This document shows positions 17,546 to 24,369 of a stretch of 24,369 bases of DNA, piece by piece (position 1 is the stretch's first letter; each line of letters opens with the position of its first letter). A program made the translations under genes and the position numbers. Source of the stretch: Actinomortierella ambigua (lineage: Eukaryota > Mortierellomycota > Mortierellomycetes > Mortierellales > Mortierellaceae); NCBI GenBank assembly GCA_016098155.1, contig JAAAJB010000540.1:1-24369 (forward strand), given 5' to 3'. The notes beneath the pieces were generated by a model. That model saw nothing but the letters and a program-made list of their open reading frames with translations. It ran no database searches and was not told the DNA's origin.

Positions 17546-20500
17546 ATGCTGAGCAGCCAGCATCCTCAACAGCAGCGGGAGCATGAGGGCCCTCTCTCCA
17601 CGACCATCCCCTCTCCCCTCGCCACAAACTCCAACGGTGATCTGCAGCATCCTCATTCCAAGCATGCACTGCCGGAGATGACGTTCCGCCCTCACCACCA
17701 TCATACACAAGACTCCCAGGAACTGTCTCAGGCACAGGGTGAGACTACTCGCGACCTCAAAGCACCAGAGCTTCGCCACATGCAATCCTATTCGTCCATG
17801 TCCTCGTACGCTTCCTCGGACGACAGCGATCAAGATGCCGGCCCTGACGCCGAACATGGATCGTCTAACAGCCCGACCCAAACGCAGCAATCCTCTCCTT
17901 CCTCTTCCTCTGCTGTGAGGCCAAAAAACGAGAGCCATTCTGCTATTGTCGATCCTGCAGGCGGAAGCTCTATGTGGATTTCCACCGATGCATCCACAGC
18001 CACGGCTGCAAGTTCAATTGCAGCACAAAAGCCGGCAGCAACAGCCACCTCCGATCATCCAATGGGCGTTGCCAGCGGCCACAAACGCGTACGTCCTGGT
18101 GAGGGCACGTCTCTCCGCCCAGCTGGCCGGGCCCATGACTGGTACTCGGGAGGACGGATCACCTCTCATGGCCGCTGGTTCCGAGACGCTCAAAACAGGA
18201 CACTCCTCCTCCGAGGTGTCAATCTCTGTGGCAACTCTAAACTTCCAACAACTCCTAATGGCAGCTCGCACTTGAATGAAGGCTTCTTTGACCACCGCAA
18301 TATCTGCTTTGTGGGCCGCCCCTTCCCTCGCGATCAGGCCGAAGAGCACTTTGCTCGTCTCCGTCAGTGGGGACTTACGTTTGTTCGCCTGCTTGCGCCT
18401 TGGGAAGCACTGGAGCACTCGGGACCGTAAGTTAATTTTCATTAGTTGATGGCCATCACTGATTGCCCGTCTTGGATTGTGCCAAACTGAAAAGGGCGAG
18501 ATCTCAACGCAGCGAAGACCAAAAGTGTGGAGCCATGAAAAATGTCCGCCAGCCAAAAAAAAAAAAAAAAAAAATTGATTGAGCTCTTGGGTGTCTGTGC
18601 TTCTCCCCACCAGCATGTTCTTTTTTTGGCTCATGAAGACTGGGTACACAATGAAAAAAAAGGGCACTCATTATCTTTTGCGGCTGACCTTCCCCTGCCA
18701 CATCCCTCGATGATCTTCTCATATCCTGCCGACTGACATCTTCATTTTTCCCTCGTCCGTCACACAGTGGCATCTACGATGAGAGATTTATCGATTCTCT
18801 GATAGACTTGATTGAACTCATGCCCAAGTACGGCATCAAGTGCTTCATAGATCCACACCAAGATTGCTGGTCCCGCTTCTCGGGCGGATCTGGCGCTCCC
18901 GGCTGGACGTTTGAGGTGGCTGGCCTCGACATGACAAAGTTCAAGGCGACCGGTGCAGCCTACGTTCATAACACCAACACCTATCCCGGCGACTCGCCTC
19001 CTATGGTCTGGCCAACCAATTACACTAAGCTTGCTGCGAGTACCATGTTTACTCTCTTCTGGGCTGGCGATACCTTTGCACCACAGGCCACCTACGAAGG
19101 TGAGCCTGTGCAACAGTTCCTCCAGAGACACTACATCAACTGCTACACGCACCTTGCAAGGTATATCTTCTTTTCTTGTTATCTTGCTCTCTCTTCTCTT
19201 CGGGGCAGTGCCAATCGAAATGGGCTTTAACAGAACTTGCTTTTTTTGTCCTCTTGTAGACGCCTGAGCCATTTGGATGCTGTGATTGGATTTGAGGTTA
19301 TGAATGAGCCCCAGTATGTTGAAACCTGAAAAAAAAACTAAAGAATCAAATGGTACACAGGAGCAAGGTTTGGCCTTTGCTAATCATTTATTTTTGTCCC
19401 TCATCTCATACTTCCCCCCCCCTTTCCCCATCCCCTTGCCCTCTCTTTGCAATGCTAGTCCTGGCTATATCGGCCTCAAGAACCTCAAACAATATGAATA
19501 CGAGGCCAATCTCTTCTTTGGAGATTTCCCTTCGGCACTCGAGTCCATGGCGCTTGGAGCCGGCATTCCTCAAAACATCGGACACTGGGTCAAGTCTTGG
19601 CCATACCCAACAAAAAAACAGTTTTCTCGTATGCTCAACACCGAGAAGGAGGTCGCATGGATTAATGGAGAATGTGTCTGGAGGCAACATGGTGTTTGGA
19701 GCGTGAATCCAAAAACTGGAGTACCTCAGGTTGATCGACCTGACTACTTTACGAAGCACCCAGTGACTGGTGAAGCCATCAACTTCGAGGAGCATTATCT
19801 GGACTTCGTTTCCAACTACTCGCGTGCCATCCAGAGCGTCATGCCTTCAGCATTCATCTTTGTGGAGCCTGTTCCCAACGAGCCAGCACCCATCTGGCGC
19901 GACGAGCATCACGATCAGGGAATTGTTTATGCGCCTCATTGGTATGATCTGCACTCTGTCTTCAACAAGGCGTTTGATGGTCGTGTAACGCATGATGTGC
20001 AGGGACTTTCCAAGGTAAGAGACATGAAACACACCAGCTTAGAAGATATTAGAAAATTGCACAGAGTCACTTATTACCAGCATGCATCCTTTTCATCCAA
20101 TGCGTATCAATTTTTTTTAGGGCAAGAATGTCTTTGCAGCAACGTACTTTGGATTGAAGGGCGCGCGCAAGAACTACAAAGGACAAATATCCAATATCCT
20201 GAATACAGGCCTCCAGAACGTGGGAAACAAGCCTTGCTTTATCGGCGAGTGTGGTATCCCTATGGATATTAACCGTCGACAGGCGTTCATCAATGGCGAT
20301 TTTGGACATCATTCAAAGTTCCTAGATGCTGTCCTTTCAGCTATGGAGGCGAACTTGCTGAATTTTGCGTATGTTGCCATCCGTGTTTCGTGGATTCGCA
20401 AGGGTTGTTGAATGTGATGAGAAGAGAAGAATATGCGGTGCTGACATATCCATCCCTTTGGTTCTCTTTGGGTCAATAGACTTTGGAACTACAATGCAAC

Positions 20501-21729
20501 CAACGACAATCAATACGGTGATCACTGGAACGGCGAAGACTTTTCCATCTTCTCTTTAGACTCGCCTGTGCCATCCCCGGATGGCTCGAGGAGCGGAACG
20601 CCAGTTCCTGATGGTCAGCAAACACAGCGGCCTACTCTTCGACAACAGGCGCCCAGCTTTGCCAAGGAGGTCATCAAGCGAGCTGCAGCAAATTCTGCAG
20701 ATGTTTCTGACAAAATGCACATCGACAGATCCAAGAGTACACCATCAAAAGCCGGTAGCACGAGCGAGCGCGACAGTTCAGAGCGAACTCTGAGCATCGG
20801 GTCGGGCTGTGGCGATCAAGATACCCTAGAAGGTGATGAAGTTTTGACGGCGATTGACAACTTGGAAGGCGAGGATGACTCGCCCTTTGACCGATCATAC
20901 CAACATTTTGAAGACATTGAGACAGATGAAGAGGGCTTCGGACATGAAGTCCATATTGGTGGCCGTGCGCTGGACGCTGTTATTGTAAGTTTGTGTTTGA
21001 AGGGCGTGCGCTCATTGTTCTTAGTGCAAAGCTGTCTATCCGAGTACGCCTGGGTCATGCTCACCAGCATCATTTCTATCATCTTTCTCGTAGCGACCAT
21101 ACGCTGCCAAGGTGGCCGGAGAGCCAATTTTGACCGAGTTCAACATGAAAACATTAGAATATACCTTCCGCTTCTGCAATTACTTGCAAGAACCAGGACC
21201 AGTAGTCCACATCTTTAGCCCCGAGCAGTCGGCACGTGAGGCTGCTTCATCATCGACTGCGACCTCACCAACGTCGGTCTTCCGAGAGGGATCGAGTAAC
21301 ATGCTGCTGGCGGCACCCTCTATTATTGGCCACCCACCCCTTGGAACGCCAATCGCATTTGAGACAGAGATCTTTGTCCCTGCGTATCACTATGGCCAGC
21401 ATAAGATCGAGATCCTGGTCAGTGACGGTGATTGGCGGTATGTGCGTGAGCGACAGACTTTGTACTACCGACACAAGGACACGACCCCTGGCGCAGTACA
21501 CTCCATTCAAATTCGCGTGGTTGGCCTGTCAGTCAAGAGTGGCGGTAGCAGACAACAACAACAGCAACAACAGCAACAACAACAGCAGCAGCACTACACG
21601 CTGACGACGACGACGGCGGCAGGCGTCGCCGGACTTCCTGGGGAATATCCTTCGAATGAGAAAACGCCAGACCAGAGCGCGGTAGCTAAAGCCGAGAGTG
21701 AGGCGGGGTGCCTCTGTACCATCATGTAG
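17546..21729 (+). CDS. GH5 beta-glucosidase, EGCrP2/Sgl1/Egh1 type (steryl glucoside/glucosylceramide hydrolase), with CAAX-like end
   Basis: Seven exons (17546-18426, 18768-19160, 19260-19313, 19459-20014, 20121-20368, 20480-20984, 21094-21729), phase-consistent throughout, give 1090 residues. The first ~195 residues are disordered (Gln/Ser/His). The catalytic domain begins near DWYSGGRITSHGRWF and contains LLLRGVNLCGNSK, IDPHQDCWSRFSGG, the acid/base Glu440 in VMNEPHPG, and the nucleophile Glu671 in IGECGIPMD. Both expected GH5 carboxylates are present. This pattern fits the EGCrP2 family: Cryptococcus Sgl1/EGCrP2 and yeast Egh1 (YIR007W), which cleave ergosteryl glucoside and related glucolipids inside the cell. 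A Ser/Glu-rich insert (about 730-870) and a beta-rich C-terminal region follow, then a Gln run (1033-1045). No signal peptide is seen. The last six residues are CLCTIM, a possible farnesylation box with Cys1087. The protein is some 300 residues longer than yeast Egh1, mostly in disordered parts. Confidence 0.92.
18427..18767 (+). other. Longest intron (341 bp), first intron of the GH5 gene
   Basis: GTAAGT donor at 18427 and CACACAG acceptor at 18767. It is two to four times longer than most other introns in the window and carries an A-run of about 20 at 18555-18574 plus several shorter A runs. I see no separate gene or RNA in it. The junction restores the reading frame at GPGIYDERFIDSL. Confidence 0.8.
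21553..21592 (+). repeat. CAA/CAG tract encoding polyQ near the GH5 C-terminus
   Basis: Thirteen Gln codons in a row, a mixture of CAA and CAG, lie about 45 codons before the GH5 stop. The mixed codons suggest an older, partly stabilised repeat. Confidence 0.9.
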
Positions 21730-24090
21730 ACCTATACCGTTTCTAAAGAGTACAGCCTTTTCTTTCATGCCCTCAATGGGACAGATATTCCCCCACCCAA
21801 ATGGTTCGAACGGATACGCTCATTGCCCTCCTCTCCACAGGGCTATATCTTTGTCTATCCAGGGATGGTGCTGCCAAACTCTTCATTCTTTCCCCTCAAA
21901 AGCACTGGATGCGTCTTGATCCTTAATCGTGGGTGTACGGGGACTAGGCAACGAGATGTGCGGGAACCCCATCACTATTCTTGTCCCCTTTCGATATCTC
22001 TGGTACTATCTGCTTGTCTACTTGTTGCGCAAGCGGAATTTGAGACAAAGCATGAGAAGGATAAAAAAACGCGTGCATTGGGAAAGTGAGAAGACTTGAG
22101 AGGTGGGTGTTGATCCATTCTATTCTGTCCCCTTGTCAAGCTTGTGCACTGAGGCGGCGACCGAGTGAACTCGACTATTGTCAAGGTGAGATTAGGTAGA
22201 GCTTCCCCGAGTAGGATGTAGCCAAGGCACCCAGGATCGAGAGCCATGCAAATCAGGCCTGACAAGGTGGAAAGCTGAATGTCCAACTAGAGCCAAAAAA
22301 AAAAAGAGCAGCTCGACACTCATGGCATGAGAAAGCAACCATTCTTATTTCTTCATTAATTCTTCATTTCTCATTCACCTGCATACTGTAAGTCTCTCAC
22401 CATTCTGACCAATAGGGTCTACGCCACATTTATACATTGTAAGAACAGGTTCTCGTAGTTCTTGTACTGAAGTTGGACAAAACCACATCGAGTAGGCGAG
22501 GTGTCTTCCGAGGTGGTCCAGGGTAACTAGGTTGTCCCGTTCACGATTATGCAAAAAAAGAAAAGGAGTACAAAAGCACGTACACATGCCTATGCATAGC
22601 ATTGAGATTGGTCTAGGCGAAATCAACGCCTTGTCTCAATGCCGACGAGGATTTTTCTTCCTTCCTACAATCGATGAAAACCACCTTTTCATCCAGGAAG
22701 AACGAGAAGACACGTACACATCTAGCGAGGGAAGGAAAGGGAGGTACAGAGGGAAGGCGATCAAGAGGCTCTGTAATGAAATACGGGGATAAGAATAGCG
22801 GCCAGAACCAGATGCAGCACAATGAGCTATACAAGCTCACCAGCGGAGGGGTGGATGGGATTTGGTTCTCCATCCCTTGTTTTTTTTGTTTGGTTGCTCC
22901 TGCCGTAGTCCCCTCTCTTGTCGTGTTTTTGCGCATCCCATCCCCCCTCATCTCTTCCCCTTTTGATGCTTTTTTTCCCTACTTCCATTGTCTGCTGAAT
23001 AAGACCCATCAGTCGCAGAGCTCTGGATAAAGAGTACTCGTTCCACGGGTGTTGATTGGGTTCAGAGAACACTCGGGTTGCATTCTTCCGCCATACCTCC
23101 CCCTCATTTTCTCTTGACAAAATGGGGGGGGGGGAAAGGGACGAGGGGATTGAGGGGAAGAGGGTAGGACCTACAAAAATGGAGAAACAGGCCACCCAGG
23201 AACGAGGCTGGCTACAACAATAGGGTGGTCGGTCACAAAGAACGATGCGGGCAAAAGAGCCTATAACAAGGATAATACAACACCATGTTGGATGGCAGGG
23301 TCAATCCTATCCCGGAAGCATTCACTAAGGCAAGCCCTCACATCCCCCACCCCACCGCGCCTAACCCACCACTCCCTCCCCCTTCCCCTCCTCACTCCTC
23401 TTCTTTCTTCCTTGGCACAAAAGGGCCGCCAGTGGGACTGATGGGTGGCCCATGTTGATAGGTGATGGTGCATGATAACCTCACGTCTATTAGCATTTGG
23501 CTATCTCCTATCCCTTCTCCTTTCTTCTTTGCCCCAAGGTGCCATCGCCAGTGTGGTTCAGCAGCGGATAGAAGGCAGCAGATCACCCACCTCTATCCCG
23601 GGGCTGCATCGCACATGCCAGTGTCAAAAAAAAAAGAAGAAAGAAAACAACAACAACAACAACAACAATAGATGTGAAAAAGAAAGGGGACAGCGAGCAG
23701 TTGGAGCTCTAACAGTCGCCGAAACCCAGGAACCGGTTCCTTTGCAACCGCCTGCCTCCTTCCCCTGGCTGCATATCGGGGTCGAGACGATGCCCTTTCT
23801 CCGTAATGACGATGAGGAGCACACATGAGCAAGCAGGCAATCGGCTGTTTGCACCTATTTGTTCTCCCAGTCAGTTTTACTCGTTTTTGTATCTGTAGGA
23901 TTGTAGAGTGGCTAGAACAGAAAGTGAGAACAGTACTTGCGTTTGTGTGGGCATGGCTGCATGTCTCCCTTTCTTTTCTTTTCTTTCTTTTCTTTTCTTT
24001 TCTCGCTGGCTGCCGCGTCCTTCTTACCCTTCTTCGTTTTTCAACCATTCTACCACCCTTTCTCTCCTCTCTTTCTCTCCTCTCTCTCCT

Positions 24091-24103
24091 CTCTCTCTCT
24101 CTC

Positions 24104-24143
<40 letters not shown>

Positions 24144-24160
24144 TCTCTCTCTCTCTCTCC
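24091..24160. repeat. Compound CT-CA-CT microsatellite
   Basis: A CT run with one GT interruption is followed by about eight CA units and then nine CT units. It forms part of the pyrimidine-rich right end. Confidence 0.95.
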
Positions 24161-24170
24161 TTCAGGACTG

Positions 24171-24214
24171 GTCCTGTCCTGTCCTATCCCTTCCTGTCCT
24201 GTCCTGTCCTGTCC
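24171..24214. repeat. TGTCC pentanucleotide repeat
   Basis: Roughly eight TGTCC/CTGTC units, with one degenerate unit (TATCCCTTCC), lie between the CT and CAC microsatellites. Confidence 0.9.
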
Positions 24215-24231
24215 GTTGCCAGTTCATCCTG

Positions 24232-24288
24232 CCACCACCACCATCACCACCACCACCACCACCACCACTACCTCCTCCTACACCACCA
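24232..24288. repeat. CAC trinucleotide repeat
   Basis: CAC/ACC units with few interruptions are followed by CTC-rich sequence. In the + frame this would give polyHis, but no gene frame supports translation. Confidence 0.9.
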
Positions 24289-24369
24289 CATCCTTATCTC
24301 GCCCTAATTTCTTCTCCTTGCCCCCCCCCCCCCGCCCTTCCCTTCCCCCCACCGTTTTGTTTTGTGCCC

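Larger units (their letters stand above)
21730..24369. other. Gene-poor 2.6-kb stretch with microsatellites
   Basis: I find no convincing protein gene, tRNA or rRNA here. All open frames are short, lack recognisable motifs and do not join into longer spliced products by eye. Repeats include poly-A runs (22293-22304, 23627-23636), a poly-G of nine or more at about 23125-23134, an AAC repeat (23646-23668), TTTTC repeats (23969-24003), CT/CA/CT blocks (24091-24160), a TGTCC repeat (24171-24214), a CAC repeat (24232-24288) and a C tract (24321-24333). The last 400 bp are pyrimidine-rich like the leader of the GH5 gene, so a plus-strand gene may start just beyond the window. Confidence 0.5.

Noticed and set aside
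21803..21813. GGTTCGAACGG resembling a tRNA B box
   Set aside because: No matching A box, acceptor stem or cloverleaf could be found around it.
23472..23828. Frame starting with a good signal-peptide-like sequence
   Set aside because: After about 50 residues it passes through poly-A and AAC repeats (Lys/Asn runs) and has no conserved pattern; a small secreted protein cannot be excluded, but there is no support.
23593..24141. Minus-strand 182-residue Arg/Glu-rich frame
   Set aside because: It is the translation of CT and TTTTC microsatellites read backwards.

Overview
The window reads as nuclear DNA of a filamentous fungus, most likely an early-diverging one. Mortierellomycotina or another Mucoromycota lineage is my best guess. 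The reasons are intron-rich genes with GT-AG introns mostly of 67-220 bp, compact spacing, Asn/Gln/Ser/His homopolymer tracts in proteins, and long CT/CA pyrimidine tracts in leaders and introns. The lineage is inference; a fungal eukaryote is well supported by the gene content (Rad7, Coq2, CRH-like GH16, EGCrP2/Egh1-type GH5). I see no rRNA, tRNA, transposon or CRISPR array.

Layout, left to right. (1) 546-1435, minus: a two-exon membrane-anchored protein with a C-terminal CUE-like domain. (2) 1994-4128, minus: a four-exon polyQ/Ser-Gly-rich protein with a short conserved-looking basic/coiled-coil block split over two small exons. (3) 4348-6363, plus: a single-exon DEAD-box helicase of the DDX59 type, divergent from (2) across 219 bp. 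(4) 6408-8470, minus: Rad7, the nucleotide excision repair factor, tail to tail with (3) at 44 bp. (5) 8695-10118, plus: COQ2, head to head with rad7 across 224 bp. (6) 10694-13042, plus: a large low-complexity protein with a folded C-terminal domain of unknown function. (7) 13207-14414, minus: a six-exon small voltage-sensor-like membrane protein whose reading frame appears to need a 17-nt micro-exon. (8) 14926-16706, plus: a CRH-like GH16 enzyme with signal peptide, Cys-rich module and C-terminal membrane anchor. (9) 17546-21729, plus: a 7-exon, 1090-residue GH5 glucosidase of the EGCrP2/Sgl1/Egh1 type (steryl-glucoside or glucosylceramide hydrolysis) that ends in a CAAX-like box. (10) 21730-24369: no convincing gene, many microsatellites, ending in a pyrimidine-rich stretch that resembles the leader of gene (9).

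The genes do not form a pathway; they are a normal housekeeping mixture of DNA repair, ubiquinone synthesis, RNA helicase, wall remodelling, glycolipid turnover and membrane proteins. The most interesting items are the predicted lipid anchor on the GH5 enzyme, the small voltage-sensor-like protein with its micro-exon, and the unassigned conserved-looking domains in genes (2) and (6). Exon boundaries were assigned by eye from splice signals and phase agreement; no transcript evidence was available.
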